Assembly (NCBI GenBank): GCA_904063045.1
Contig: CAJFCJ010000019.1
Location: 1-64,000, forward strand
Direction: 5' to 3'
DNA from: Dimorphilus gyrociliatus
Lineage: Eukaryota; Annelida; Polychaeta; Dinophilidae
DNA: 64,000 bases
Made by a program: the position numbers and the translations under genes. Below the pieces are notes generated by a model. The model ran no database searches and had not been told where the DNA came from. It was given only the letters and a program-made list of their open reading frames with translations. Below are positions 12,001 to 28,400 of the stretch, piece after piece (the first letter of the stretch is position 1; every line of letters starts with the position of its first letter).

Positions 12001-14341
12001 CAAAAGTATCTCCGACGAAAATCTCTCTTTTCCCGCATTCTAGAATATTTTATTTTCTCACCAGTTAAAGTGAAATAATTTACATTTTTTATTAAAAAAA
12101 TTCCTTATCTATTTATCTATTCAATTCTTTGGATTGTAAAAAAAAGAAGCGAAAAGTACGAAAATAGATAGATTTAATAATAAAAAAAATAACGATCGAT
12201 TCAAGTGCAAAATTCTTCTATATATATATATATATATATATATAATGTATACATTTCATTCTGAAATATCAATGAATTTTCTTCTCTACGTTATGATGTC
12301 TTCTTTCCCTCTCTCCTCCCCTTCCCTTAACCTTCTCTCTCTCTCTCTCTTCCTCTCCTGTTCTTTCTTTCTTATTATTACTCTGTACATTTGATAATTA
12401 TCGCTAGGCTTTTTTTTTGGCGGCTCAATCAAACAAATGATCAATCATTTCTACTTACTCTACCCCACCTTATCTATATACTTAAAGTATGCTAATAAAA
12501 GGTCCAAGACTAAGGTGGAAAAAAATGAAACATAAAAGGGACGTTAGACAAAATAGGAGGTAGGTTAAAATGAATGATGAAAAAAATTTATTGTTATCGG
12601 TCACGTCAAGGGTCTATCAAGATTCGCATGCAACATACTATTATGACTTTTATGGCCCTTTTTTCTAAGTTGTTGAAACGTTTAAAAGGTGGTAAAAGGA
12701 AGTGATCTGACAAGATGAAAATTAAAAGAAAATTTCTTAAGTATTGGTGTGAAAAATAACAGAGGGAAACTTGAAATATAGCTATATAGGTAGACGGCAA
12801 TAGGTTGTCATGTGCACCTGCTAATACTCTGGCTATTCTCTCTAACATTCCATTGCTCGCTAAACACGCGACGTCTATTGCCCTATTTTAAGCTATATAG
12901 CAACAAAACTCCCCTCTCCTCCCCCCCCCCGCTCACTCTGCTTGCCTAACCTACCCGCCTCTTTCTCTAAATTCCCGCCTTTAACCTTCCCCCTCTCCTT
13001 CTAGTATTTAATTCGCCTGTATAGCGTATTCGAATTAACCGTTTGGGGAAGTAAATATTGTAAGTTGTAGGTTACACGACCGATAGGACGCTATAGTTGA
13101 GACGTTTCATAATTTACATACCTACGTAATAAATTATATATACAGTAAATATATTTAGGCAACGATTCAATATAAATATGTGAACGGTAATTCAATATAC
13201 AAAAAAAATAAACCTCTATTGACGTGAATAAAAATATTTCGTTTAGCTGTTGAAAAATTGAGTAAGAGAGAAAGAAAAAGGCAGTGGCAGAGAAAAAAAA
13301 GACCAAAAGAAAGAAAGAAATATTGATAAACCCTTCAATGCAAACAAGGGTCCAAGGTTGTTTATTTTCTCTACGTCAAATATCGTGTATAATTAGGATG
13401 AAGAATGATGTTTTTAATAGATTATTTCCTTTAGTATTGTTTCTTTCCTTTCATCTCTTGAAGCTTTATAGCTTTGTTTCTTCAACCCTCTATATAATAG
13501 AGGTTGCCAAATTGATAAAAAAAGGCTCTTGTCTCATAAAACGTCGTAATTGAAACATTTTCATTCACCCTTATAATTCGATATAATTTATGGTATGCTT
13601 ACATTTCAAATAACCCTAATAGCCCTAATGACCTTTGACCCACTCTAACCTCCACAACATACGTGTATAAGACTACTACTCTGCAAGGCTAATTGCCCTT
13701 TTAATTATCCTAATTCTACTTTCTTGTTGTTAACGACCTGAAAAATCTATTATTTTCTCATTTTTCTCTTTCTACTTTATTATAGTCATAAATATCTTAA
13801 CAATTACAAATTGTAAAGTAAGAAAACGAGTGAAAGCAGTTAATTTATTTACGATAATCTTTAAATTATCTTCCTTTCGAATTTTCATTGAAAAAATAGG
13901 ACAATCTTATATTCAAGAGTTTTTTTGTTGTTGTCCTTCTCTACCGATAGATGGCGTATAAGTATGACTTAAAAAAAATCTTTTCCTTATCTATCAAGAA
14001 GCGGATGATAAAATAGAAGTGAGAAATTTTTATAAAATAAGCAAACAATAAAGCTATTAATCAATTTTAGATAGGTCAATAAATAGAACAAGTTAACAGT
14101 GGGAAAAGAAGGATAGCATAGATAAAGTATTAGAATAGAAAATTTAGAGGAAAGAAAAGAATATGAATGCAAAAATATGGTATATAATCAACGGTAAAGA
14201 ACTTGAAATCAATAAAAGTACAGTATTATGATGAATATAAAGCTAATTAATTAGATAAGATTATACTACTTTTCTGATTAAAGTTAATAAAGAATTTTTG
14301 TTTTAAATAATCAATCTTTTGTCTGTTAAACAGTATGTCTC

Positions 14342-14403
<62 letters not shown>

Positions 14404-15660
14404 AAGACAAAGAGGAAACACAATCATATACATTTTAATAACATTCTAATTTCTACATGAGATTATTTCGATAATTAAAGTGTACATGTTATATTTTTCA
14501 TTGGCTTTCTCTTCCGCCCCTCCCACCCCTTATAAATATTTAATATGTATTTAGAAGTTCGTCTAATAAATGTATCATTATCATCACTGCCACCACCGCC
14601 GCCACCACAACCAAAAATCATTGCTAATACACTAATATTACCTTTATTCTCTAGTATCTTATAATTATTTCTCTCTCTCTCTCTCTATCTTCAATATAGA
14701 GTATTTATATATATATTGTACTATTTATATCTATTTTTAACTATAATCTTGAAATAATAACATATTCTCATTATTCTTTATTACTTACTTAGGTTAACGA
14801 AAAAATGTCATATTTACTTGATTAAACTTCATTATCATTTTGTGTTCAAAATGCTTATTGAACAAGGAAAAAAATATTAGTATGTGAATTAATATCGTAC
14901 TATATTAATTACTTTTATTTAAACTAATAAATATGTAATAAAATTTAAAATATTAAAGGTTAATTAATACTTATGTTCAATCTCTTTTGTTTAATTCTTT
15001 TTAATGGAAAAAAAGGAAAGATCATAAATTGTTAATTAATTCATTTATTGTTAAATAATATTATGAGTAATTCTACTCAATTAAATATAATTTTTAAATT
15101 TAATATTTAGGGTCTAGTTGAGAGGTTTTCTATATAATTTTCATTTTATAAATTCTATATAGTCTTTTGACAAATAAGAAGTTATCTACTTTTTTTTTTC
15201 GATTTTTTGTTATCCTCTATTTATTACGGCGTTGAATAGTACTTTATATATTTAAACAATCAGAATAATGTATTTATATATGATATTAAATTTGGATTAT
15301 CTTTGTTGTAAATTACTTGTAGTAATGTTAGCTCTATTAAAATTTATATTTTACTTTCATTAAATGACGTATGTAGTGCTTTTATTACTCATAGCCGGAA
15401 ATTGCGATATGCCATTTAATTTTTTAAGCCATTAAACATATTATCACGTGAGAATTTTGGATTTATATTATTGATTTCTGTTATATTTGATTTTCGAAAT
15501 GCGCGCCTTTCTTCTCTGCTAAACTTTCCTTGACCTTTATTTATATTCTTCCGCCTTCTTTTAATAATCTCTTTAATATATTTTCATACTTAATATTTTA
15601 CAATTTTAACAACTAGTTCAATTCTTTTTCCAGTCGTAGAGTTAAGCTATATATTTTCTC
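9001..15660. other. Intergenic stretch, no gene recognised
   Basis: I see no exon chain here. It contains TA runs at 9826-9851 and 12219-12244, a compound TA/GA run at 14345-14400, a TGACGTCA at 10553-10560, CACGCGAC at 12865-12872, and a polypyrimidine-rich patch at 12300-12360. The 152-codon frame at 9526-9984 runs through a TA repeat and has no domain. Confidence 0.45.
14345..14400. repeat. Compound (TA)n(GA)n microsatellite
   Basis: A TA run from about 14345 to 14372 passes directly into a GA run to 14400. Confidence 0.95.
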
Positions 15661-15822
15661 GTAACCGGAAGTCGGTCCTACGTCGCCGCCATCTTGATAT
15701 TTATCAACCAGCGTTTGTATGTGTGATTTTTTAAAATCGAATACCGTAAAGTTACATACAATAATATTTCAATTTCAGAGTTTTATAATGAATATAACCC
15801 AATTGGACTTTGGAACATAAAG
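15660..15822 (+). promoter_or_regulatory. CNOT3 promoter with ETS and YY1-type elements
   Basis: CCGGAAGT (ETS core) at 15665-15672 is followed by GCCGCCATCTTG at 15685-15696, the reverse complement of the YY1 motif CAAGATGGCGGC. The coding start is 127 bp downstream of that. No TATA box is seen. ETS plus YY1 near a start site is typical of housekeeping genes in animals, which suits a CCR4-NOT subunit. Confidence 0.6.
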
Positions 15823-18341
<2,519 letters not shown>

Positions 18342-18376
18342 ATATAAGTCCTTTCTACCCCCTTCCTCTTCTAAAA

Positions 18377-18382
18377 AATAAA
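18377..18382 (+). terminator. Likely CNOT3 poly(A) signal
   Basis: AATAAA lies 36 bp after the CNOT3 stop codon, the first such hexamer downstream. Confidence 0.4.
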
Positions 18383-19190
18383 CCGCAGTCATCAACTTTA
18401 TTAAGCGTTTAAAAATTAGACTGTTATATTTTTTCCGTATGAAAATATTTGATGTACTGATGTTAAAACATTTCAGACATAAAGACGTTTTAAGCAGGAA
18501 AAAATACAAATAATTGCAAAACAAATCAAGTTGTTAAAGGCTAAACAAAGTTGATCTTCTCAGATCACAACTAGAAGAAGGAATCGAAGTAGTAAAGCCA
18601 ATTAGTTAAAAAAGTTAAAGAATTGCTCAATTCCAGAAGAAATTATCATAATCTCTGCTGTGAGATAGATATGTATATGCAATATATATACATATAATGA
18701 TATATTTATTTTTTTTTTTCATTAAATTTACTTGATCCTACTAAAATATATATATTTTTTAAACTTTTCCCCTCCTCCCTCCTTTATAAGCAAAAGAGAA
18801 AAAGATTAAAAAAAAAGAAAAATTTGACTGTTTAGAAAGTTAACATTTTCTAAATCGTAACTGCCCGTTTTTTTTTTTTTTTTTATCTATTAATTTGTAA
18901 ATATCTTTTATGTAATTTTGCAACAATAATCTATCTACTCAAAAATCTTGTTGGCTTTTATTTGATTGTTTATATGGTGATTACAAAAGTGTAAAATTTA
19001 ACTGGCAGATGGCGTTTCTTTTTTTTTCTTTTTTTTTTTTTTTTACAAGTTATCGCTCAAACTATACTGCCTAAGTTATTATTTTCCTATTAAAATAAAA
19101 TGAATAGCAGCTCTAAATGCTTAATGGTAATAGAGTAGTTTATGTCTATTAAGCTAATTTGAAGTAATGGTCAAGATCTCTATTCATAAA
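18383..19190. other. Intergenic, homopolymer-rich
   Basis: Long T runs (near 18865-18885 and 19018-19045) and no coding signal. An AGATGGCG octamer at 19007-19014 is one of nine in the window. Confidence 0.5.
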
Positions 19191-19194
19191 GAAT

Positions 19195-20040
19195 CAAGAC
19201 ACTTTATTCGATTAAATAGAGTCGCTAGTCGTTGATCTTATCCCCGCTGTTGCCGGAGTTTTTGGCTATATTGAGATCTAATTCACCTATTTCATCTTTC
19301 TTGACTCAGATTGGGTAATTTCTTTTCGTATTTACTGGACTTTGATCTCCCTCAATCAAAAAGCATTTAATTGGAGTCGCTCTGAGTACGCGGTTAGTCG
19401 TGTTCAAGATCCTACTTACAAATTGATTTTTTTGTCAAGTAACCCCCTGAACCTTTTTCAAATCTGATACCCTGTGTGAGGAAAACTGAAATATTTTGAG
19501 ATCCTCAATTAGAGGATTGACATGAGTGGCTAGCAAAGAGGGCTTGAGTTGGATTTTAAGGGTTCGATATACACATTCTTGCATAGCTTGAGCTCAAGCA
19601 TTCCCATTTGAATAATACGGCATGAAAGTATATCACATACTGATCCACTAGTAGTGAATAACTCTGGTCAGTGCCTATTGTTCACTTAACATCTTTCCTA
19701 TAGGGATCATCTATTCAGTCCAACTTAAAGTGATTTGGATGCATCCTAAAAATACTACGGATTTCCTCTACTAAGCTTGATGGGAATATATTGTAATTTG
19801 GAAAGCTATTAAAGCTATCTTTCACTTTTCCATCAAATATAAACTTAATAGTCTTCTTATTAGAGTTCTTATTTGTACGACGTAGAAGGTACCACTTTAC
19901 GTTCATCCTATTTTCTCTATTATTCACTTTGATTAAATGATATGCTTTCTTATCTCTAAATATTTGATCACATTCAAATATTTTCAATGAATGAAGTAAT
20001 TCTTCTATTATATTGCCATATTTGATTCTCCATCTACGAT
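19195..20040 (-). mobile_element. Possible decayed retroelement (integrase-like fragment)
   Basis: On the minus strand from about 19622 the frame reads MPYYSNGNA, a stop, then AQAMQECVYRTLKIQL. With the stop ignored this resembles the PYHPQSNGxAERxVQTxK segment of Gypsy-type integrases. Just upstream on the same strand, 20034-19683 holds an open frame of about 110 codons with no domain I recognise, also minus strand. Stops and apparent frameshifts indicate a broken copy. No long terminal repeats or target-site duplications were found by eye. The assignment rests on a short motif and is tentative. Confidence 0.25.
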
Positions 20041-20049
20041 AAATGAATG

Positions 20050-22490
20050 AAACGTAGTATGGGTGATTCTTTAACTCTAGTATTGCCAGTTGGATTTGGT
20101 TTATTTTTTATTTATTTAATTTTGTTTCATTGTATGGGAGAAGGGCTGTCAAAACGACTAATAAACACAACTCCATACTCTTCCTCGTACAGGAAAATTA
20201 GTACATTTAGCCCTGAGATTATGATGCTTAATATAACTCTTTATTATTTTGCATATGAACGAACAGAGACATGGAACAACATAAAAGAAACGAGGTTGAT
20301 TAAAAGGATTGATAGATATTGCTCGGTAAGCTCTAAGAAATATTTATTCTTGTGAGTGACTCGATGAAAATTTTTGCAGTTGAGTATTTCCTTCCTCCTT
20401 TAAAAGATACTTAGAAGAAGATAATTATCAGTTTCACAGTTGAATGTTATTTTTAGAACGTATACAACTTTAGTCCATGTTAATTGCCTGAATTTACTCG
20501 CTTTTTTTTTCCTCCCCTTATTCCTCTCTCTCTCTCTCTTAATATAGCTTGTTTAAAAAGAGCCGCACGTCTCTATAAATAATATTCAGGGTCATAAAGA
20601 GCAATTCTCCTCCTGCAAATCAAATAGGAATTCTTATCTGAGTAATAGGTCGAAACCGCCGTAAATTCGGCGATAGTATCTAAAGGCTTGGAAGAAGACC
20701 CTGGCACAAAATTGGTGGAAAATAACATGATTCATAAGATTCTATATATAAAAGGGTAAGAGCGGTTAACTTCGTTGTTAAATACACACGGGACATGTTA
20801 TTAAACGCCATCTTACGGTGGATGAAAGGATATGATGTATTTTAGGGAAAGTGCATATTTCAAGTGTCATTTACTACCTGGCTAGTAAAGATACAACAAC
20901 TAAAAGTTACACAAAATCGTAGAGAATAATCTGAAAGAAAACCTTCGAGACAACCGGTGTACTTCCTTGCCTTTCAAGTAGATTTCATACATTCGGCGAC
21001 GTGGAGCATGACTAGGAGCGATATTTGATTATTATATGGATCTTGATGGATTGGATTTGTCAAAAAATGTTCTCCCGGATTTTTATTATACCCTTTTACC
21101 AAAGTAATGAGCGCCGAAAAAATATAAGATGGGTCTCCCGTAGCGTTTCCTCTCTAGTTTGCCCAATTCGTTAAGGGCGTTTGTAGGAAATGCTGTCGCG
21201 GCTATCCGCGAATATTATAGAGAGTTGGCGTTTGTTTACAGAAGATGATTGGTCATAAATTTTCCTTCAAGCCAAAGTTAATATATTTTTCCTACAGCTT
21301 TTGACTGTTGAAATGTGGCAGGGAAGAAGGGATTTACAGACTGACTATTTTCCTTCAACTTATGCAGCTCATTCGATTTAATCAATCTTTCATTCTGACT
21401 GAGACAGCCAACAGAGAAAAAAATGATAGATTCATCCGCCTTTGTTATATTGGTACCGCTGCTCATAAGTAATTTGTCAAAATTTGACACGGGGCGCTCA
21501 GAGGGGCTAATTGAGTGGGGACCATTAACAAGTAATGAAGATAATCACCTTTTGTCTGTTTTCCCTTTCATTTTCTTATCAGCCGTTTCAGCTCCACTTC
21601 CAGGAGATATTGTTTACAAAGACCGGGCTAGAGGGAGGGTGGGGGCGTGGAGCAAAAGAGGAAAGTCGTCTTTACCCAGTTAAATCATTCCCTAACATTA
21701 TATTTTTTGCACGTCTGCATCCGAAAGGCGCTCAATATTTTAAATAGTCGAATTAGTGTCGTTCACTATTCATACCAATTTAAGGAAGGATAAGAAAAAC
21801 CTAATAAAAAACCAAGAAGTCTACAATTTCTATTTATCTTCTCATTGAGCTCATTTAGAAGCAGCAAATCAAAAGGAGCCATCTGTAGTTGCCCTTTATT
21901 AAGAGACAGAAAGAGAAAAAAAAGGGGTGGGGGAGGGGGGGGGGAAATGAAGAAAAAGACAAGTTTAGCAATCACGAACTGTTTGACATATCGAGTATCA
22001 GTTTTTCCTTAGCACTTTATCCAAAAAGGAAAAGGGAAATTCTATCACTAATCGTTAATTAATGCGTAATTTTTAGATCAAAACCTGTTAAAATACCCAG
22101 GAAGAAAGAGCCGGAAGAATAATAAAATAGGACTAGAATTATCACCCTATCCGTGTTGAAACTCACTACATTGTTATTTGTATACGATGAGGTTTTTTAT
22201 ATGTTTGTAATATAGAAATGAGTTGTTTTTTATGTAATAAATAATAAATAAACATATAATATACCTTTTATAATGTATTGAATATATCACTATTTTTAAT
22301 AGTACCCAAATGGGATCTATTGCTGCCTCTTTTTATCTGACCGATAACGCTTGGAGATATGTATTTCTCCTATGAATATTATATGGAAAACTCTCATTTT
22401 TTATATGAAAAACAAAGGAAGAAGATTTTCTCTTTGCTATTTCTTTTATTAATCTTCCAACATAATTTTTTTTGCCTTATTTGTTTCATA
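20050..22490. other. Intergenic, no gene recognised
   Basis: A GC-richer patch with moderate CpG lies at about 20560-21720, amid AT-rich flanks. Open frames there (for example around 21423-21683) begin mid-sequence and show no domain or splice pattern. A G-rich run of about 25 bases on the plus strand lies near 21924-21946. Confidence 0.45.
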
Positions 22491-22819
22491 AAAGATTTCT
22501 AGCCTAACAAGCGTCGACATTCTCGATTCGCAGAGTGGGAAGGGGTATAGAGGGCGAGATGAGGTAAGATAGGAAAGGGCAAAAAAGTCACGGAGAGTTT
22601 GTTATAGACAAAGGAAACAACTGTAGAATGGGGTGGAAAGGGGAGGGGAAGGTGGTGGGGAAGGGGAGATTGTGGATTGAAGAAGGGAATATTATAGGGG
22701 TTTCTAAATATGAGGGTTCTATTGTTGAGCGAAGAGGGAAGCAATAGACGCATAATGATTAAGTAAATAGAGATTTATGAAAGAATTAAGGAGTCCAGTC
22801 CTCTATTTGTTTATTATTA

Positions 22820-23958
22820 CTATTTGCACTCTTCCTCTTCATCTTCACATTCCTGGTGATCGTTTCTTTCTGAGAGGGCGCTTATTTCGGAGGCCATACT
22901 CAAATCCGTATTCTTTGACCTATTTGACCTTCTCTTAATTTTTCTTTTAAAGTAACATAGCAAAGACGTTCTTAATCTGCTATTAAATAATCCGTACACA
23001 ATCGGGTTACTAACAGATGAAGTGAGCAGTAAAAGAAGGAATAATATAGATTCAATATATTGTTCTTCGTTTGTTGGAGTTTGTTTAGTAACGTGCGTGC
23101 AGAAATAAGGTAACGTTTGCAGGGTGTATAGGATGAGAACAACGCAGACGATCCTAATCGCCTTTACACGGTAGAATTTAAACTGACAGCTTGGCTGACC
23201 AGTGACGTCTCCTCGAAACGGATTTTTGGTGTCTCTGTCAGCTCGGTTACGAGCCGCCTTCAGAACGAACGCATAGAAGAAGAAGAAAAAAGTGGAGGGT
23301 AGTAAATAACCAATGCTAACAAAAGTAGCGCTAGAATATATGTTATTTTTGCTTTTATTACTAATAAAAACAAGTAATTACAGAAGAATATTTACCTGTA
23401 TAAAAGGTGATAGATCCCATAAAAATCGATGGTTAGGTGACATATGCAAAATCTTTTATCTACTCCAGGTTCGTAGCTTTTCGATAGAAAGAACGCAGCT
23501 CCACCGAATGTTATCGATAACGTCCAAACGCCTAGAGCCGCGAATGACGCCTTTTTAACGGTTGCACAAGTCTTGTAAGCTGTGCCTTTGCCAATGAAAG
23601 CGTAACGGTCAGCTGCTATGCAGGCGACGCCCCAAATATTGGATATAACAAGGGTATTTTCCAGTATCATGAGAACGCTGCAAATTCTGTTGCAATTGAG
23701 CTCAGCAGTAGGAAGAAAGGCGGCAAAAACGATGGGCAATAGTAAAATTGAAGAGAAGAGACCAGTTAATGAGTTATTCAATATCAGTATGTAATTTGCT
23801 CTTATCCTTCTCTTATTCACATGGACTATTATGTAGATTAGAAGTGAATTTAATATAAGCGAAGGGATCAATATAATTGAAGCAAATGAAAGAATTATAA
23901 TATTCCTCCTGTAATTTGTTGTGGCCGTTGCATTTTGAATCATTTCTGTTGTCTCCAT
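22820..23958 (-). CDS. Orphan class A (rhodopsin-like) G-protein-coupled receptor
   Basis: Two exons, 23958-23396 and 23330-22820, with a 65-bp intron, giving 357 residues. The ATG at 23958 is preferred over an in-frame TTG nine codons upstream. Seven hydrophobic segments are visible. Family landmarks: Asn in TM1 (LNSLLIY), Cys at the top of TM3, DRY at its base (AADRYAF), Trp in TM4, Pro and Tyr in TM5 (LLPSTFFFFFY), and NPIVY in TM7. Departures: the usual Asp in TM2 (2.50) seems to be Gly, the CWxP motif of TM6 is QTLP, and position 3.32 is Glu where aminergic receptors have Asp. The N-terminus has an NAT glycosylation site. The C-tail is basic and then acidic (ECEDEEEECK). It signals through G proteins at the plasma membrane; the ligand is unknown. 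Confidence 0.88.
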
Positions 23959-23959
23959 T

Positions 23960-24480
23960 CGTCCTCCGTCGTTGTCCTTAGCCAAACTGTTTCGTAATAA
24001 CTAGACGGCGGCGTTCACGTGACCCGCTTTCTTAGCGAATAGCCTTAGCCCGTCACCACAGTTTGCCTAGGCCTAGCAATTATTTTTTCGGTCTACTTCT
24101 CCCTTTCTCCCCTCACAACCCTCCTACCTCCCCCTCCCTCCTCTCCCAAGATCGTTAGAAAGAAAAACCATTTGCTATCAAACTAAATTTGTTTTGGGTG
24201 AAACAGGGAATACTCGTCCATATTATGACAGCTAATATATATAGTATCTTAAATTAACTAATAACTTTTAGACGCAAGCGTCATTTCAGAGTTGGAGGAA
24301 AAAGGAAAATATTCGACGAAGCGTTTCATTCGATTTTCTCTCGCAAAGATTGCTTTTTTTCGTTAATCGCGACGATTTTCGATTAATTCGTCCAGCACGG
24401 GTCAGTTGAGCTATTGGCGGCTAATCTTTGCCTAAGGATCTTCAAGTAAGCTCAACTGGCCTTAGTGCATAGATAAATTA

Positions 24481-24522
<42 letters not shown>

Positions 24523-25480
24523 ATGTATATGGCATATGATCCTTTTTAACTTTTCTGTCACTAAGTCCTCTTATATCATCATTTAATAAATAATATTCAA
24601 TTATTATTAACTTTTGTCATGCTTATCTCCAGTCCAATCTCCAATTTACTCTTCAACCTTGTGCCCCCTCCGTCTCTTTCTCCCATTCTTTCCTCACTCT
24701 TCTACTATCTGTGTGCTCTATTTCCTTATAAAATAAAATAACTTTGCTTAAAGAGGTCGAAAAGAAGGATTATAGACTGTTTGCAAGAAAAAACTCTTTT
24801 TTTGTTAATTACTTTTACTTGGCTTCGTTAGGCATGCTCCAGGAAACTAGCAGGTGTAAAGTGCTGCCATTTGTAAAGTGTCCCTCCATTTATTTAACAG
24901 AGCATACATTTATACAAAATGACGTATATACTGTATATATACAGTATATTGCATATATATATATATAGAATATGTACTAATATTTATATGTTATTATAAG
25001 TCTCTTCTTTCATCCTTCTCTTTCTTTTTTTAGCAATTAAAAAGTCGATTACTTATACTTTATACACAAACCTACAATTTATCTTATTATCCTTCATATA
25101 GGAATAAAAATACTCCCTTTCGAACTTATGTTCATTACATTAACCTTTAGATTTTCTTCTGTCAACTTATCTTATCATTGCATTAAATTGATCATAGAGA
25201 TTTTGTTTGTTTTGTTGTCTTTATGTACTTGTAATAATTAAATAATAATACTGTATCAAACATATGATTCCTGGGACCATGCAATACACATAATGCATAT
25301 AAAAGAGGACAAATGATAACAGGGAGACAACTAATCCTTATAGAAACATTTATACTGTACGTAAAGATTGTTAAATGTCTGTTTTTCGTTCACTTTATAT
25401 ACATGTACATGTACATCAATATTTATATATTGTAATATTCATATTTTTAAATATATAATATATTCATATAAACAAACAAG
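23960..25480. other. Spacer between the GPCR promoter and the NOS1AP 3' end
   Basis: No gene is seen. A TA microsatellite lies at 24484-24520. ATATACTGTATATATACAGT near 24925-24950 is part of a larger palindrome. A TAGGCCTA octamer is at 24068-24075 and TCACGTGA near 24014-24021, both just upstream of the GPCR start. Confidence 0.5.
24484..24520. repeat. TA microsatellite
   Basis: An uninterrupted TA run of about 18 units. Confidence 0.95.
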
Positions 25481-25482
25481 TC

Positions 25483-28400
25483 TTACTTTTCTTGAGGTGA
25501 TGTAAGGGCGTCAAACTCTTCAAAACTCAATGTAGCCAAATTTGATAAGCGATGTTTTACTCTTACACCTGAATCCTCGCTATTTTCTGTATTATCATCT
25601 TCGGAAGAACTATGAGCTAAAACTTTTTGACTTGCAGAATTGTTTGATATCCTAGTCTGTCTTTCTCCTCTTCTAGACGGTATTTTTGGAGGAGGAGCAA
25701 GAGGCTTAGGTATATTCAAAGTTGTTGGAGGCGTGGAGACATTGCCATTGGCGTCTGTCTTGTGACAGCAGATATTATTCTCAACGTCTAAAACAGGTGA
25801 GATTTCGGAAAATTCCGAGGAAGACATATCCCTGTGTCCACTATCCGGAGAAATATCAGAATTTCTTGCAGACTTATCAAGAAGAGAATTTTGAATTGTT
25901 GTATCTTCGATATCGTGAGGCCATGTTGTTGGCATTATAACCTCTTCACTCATTGGCGTAGTACGATCGGGTGTGACAGGCGATAACTGTTAACAAGAAA
26001 AACGTATTTAATTACTTGAATGCATTCGGAGAAGTTATTATTGAGAATTACCAAATTTAAATTTGATGAGTTATTTGTTGACGGTGACAAGGCCTCTACG
26101 CAGTCGGCTGGTAGATAGGCTTCTAATTGTTTTAACCGACCCACAAGGGCATTTATGTGGCACAGTAGCTCTCTATTTTGCAGAAGTAATTGATGAGTCC
26201 TAGCCTGTAAATAGTATAAACGATCGTTAGAAATGGCGCTAATTCAGTTTGAGAAGCATTCAGCAACCTGAGCTTCGCTCCTAGCTTTACTCTCAGCGTT
26301 TAATTGCTCCTTAAGTAAATTCGACTGAGCTACTGCAATTTCTGTGTGTTGAACTTGTTGTTCGAATTGTTGTTGGAGGAGTTGTAATTGGTGATAGGAG
26401 CTCAGAGGTACCAAATCAGCAGAGGTAGGTGACGATATAGTTCCTAAAGACGGCTCCTTTTTAGTCATATTCGTTAAAATAGTATGGGCTTTGGCAGCTG
26501 CCTCAGGAGCCGATAAATGGCACGGAGTATTCTTGTTAGAAGTAGAATGCTTAGAACAACGTAAGGGCGTCGAACCGATTGAGGAAGAAGACTTTTCTTC
26601 AATTTTTATGGCTGCCGGTGAACTAACGCTCCCTGCAAAATAAATTATCAATTCCATAAACGTTCCGTTTCCACTTCAGCTTTAAAAGAAAAAAAATATA
26701 AGTAATCTCATACTAGGCACTCGGTTAGATTTCGTTTGCTTCTCTTCCACTTCTTCGTCATCTGTCTTCTCGCTGTCTGCATCGTTGGCTTTCTCTGTTT
26801 TCGCTTGTTGTGCGACTGTTAGCTTGTGGCAAACTTCGAATGCTTGGCCGACTGTCCTAACAATACGCATAGCTTCCGCCTGTCGAGGAACAACGTCATG
26901 AAAAATATAGGCAAGTATATAAACATTTTTTTCGTCAGAGGCTCTTTACTCACTTTTTTATAGGCCTTAAACACGTTACATTTGAAGACGTTCGTGGCTC
27001 CATCTCTCGCAATATAGCTAAATATTTTTAGGTCTTGAGAATCGTGTGACACGTAGAATATTCTATAATGAGAAATTAACTCATAATGATGAATCTAAGA
27101 CGGTCAATTTAATAAACTTAATGATCATTTTCTACCTATAAATTGGATTATGCATGATACAAAGTCTCTGTTCATCCCATCCCCAGTATTGTTTCTATAT
27201 TTAGACAAAAAGCAAAAGAAATTATGTCTCTTTCATTAACTTCCGTATAGAGAAAATTAATAAATTACCTTCATCTTCTTCCTTAAGATGACTCTTACTC
27301 CCTCCGTAGAGACGGTAAATGTAACCTTCCTCTTCTTAATAGCTTTCGCCTTAAATTCATACTGATGAAAGGAAAGAAACTAAGGTAAATAATACAAGTA
27401 AAAAAAAGAGAACAAATTAATAAAATGCAAAGAGTTAAATATATCCAGATAAAGGGATTTAGGAACAACTTGTAATTAAATGGACCAGAACGGCAGATGG
27501 GGTTAAAGAAGATTTCTAATATTTAAAAAAAGCGCCACCTACCATCTAGATTATAAAAACTAACAATTGAGTTACTGGCTGTAATGACGGATTTCGGCAA
27601 TCATCAATCGTTTTATTAAAAAAAGTAGGGAATTAAGTACGTAAATAATTGATAAGATTCGAAAGGCGAATACGAAAATAGAATTGAAGATGAGGAACGG
27701 AAAAAGGGGTTAAAAGGGAGAAAGAGTGAGAGAGAGATAGATAGATTGAGAATAAAATGGAAAAAAGGGGAAAAAAAGAGACCATTTTCTCTGTAACAGT
27801 TTTGTCCCTTAGGGCTAAAAATAATTTTTCATATTTCCTATCATCCTTAAGCCCCAACTTGGCAAATAGGTGAAATCGTATCGGTCAGAGACAAACATGG
27901 TTTGTTTTAGTTCGCTCACACAAATGAACAAGGAAAAAAGATAGGTTTGTTTTCCTTTTAGGACTCACATAAGGAAAATATTCAGGTGGTCTATAATAAG
28001 GTTGTTATTGTTGGGCTTGTTAAGTATAGATTTTTATTTAGTTGGCGAAATTGGCGGGGCGAAGAGAGTAAACTGAGAATCGACGCCTCTTATCTTCTAC
28101 AGTAAACCCAGTTTGGAAGTGTATACTGACAAGTTGATGAAAGTTTGTTTACGCTTTTTACCCGGAGGTTATGCGAGATATTTTGTAGCGAATTCTCGTT
28201 TATGTGAATTTCTTGTTTTTTAATGTCAATGTAGGAGTAATGAGAAAGTAGGAGGGATGAGATATCTAAACGAACCGTCAAGAAGGCGGCGATGGAAGAA
28301 GGTTGGAAAAAAGGGAGGGTCGGGAGTGGAAAAAAGTGCATTAGGGAAGTTTGACAAGGCGTGAAGGCAACGTAAACGGGTGTCGGTTTTCATTGCGCTT

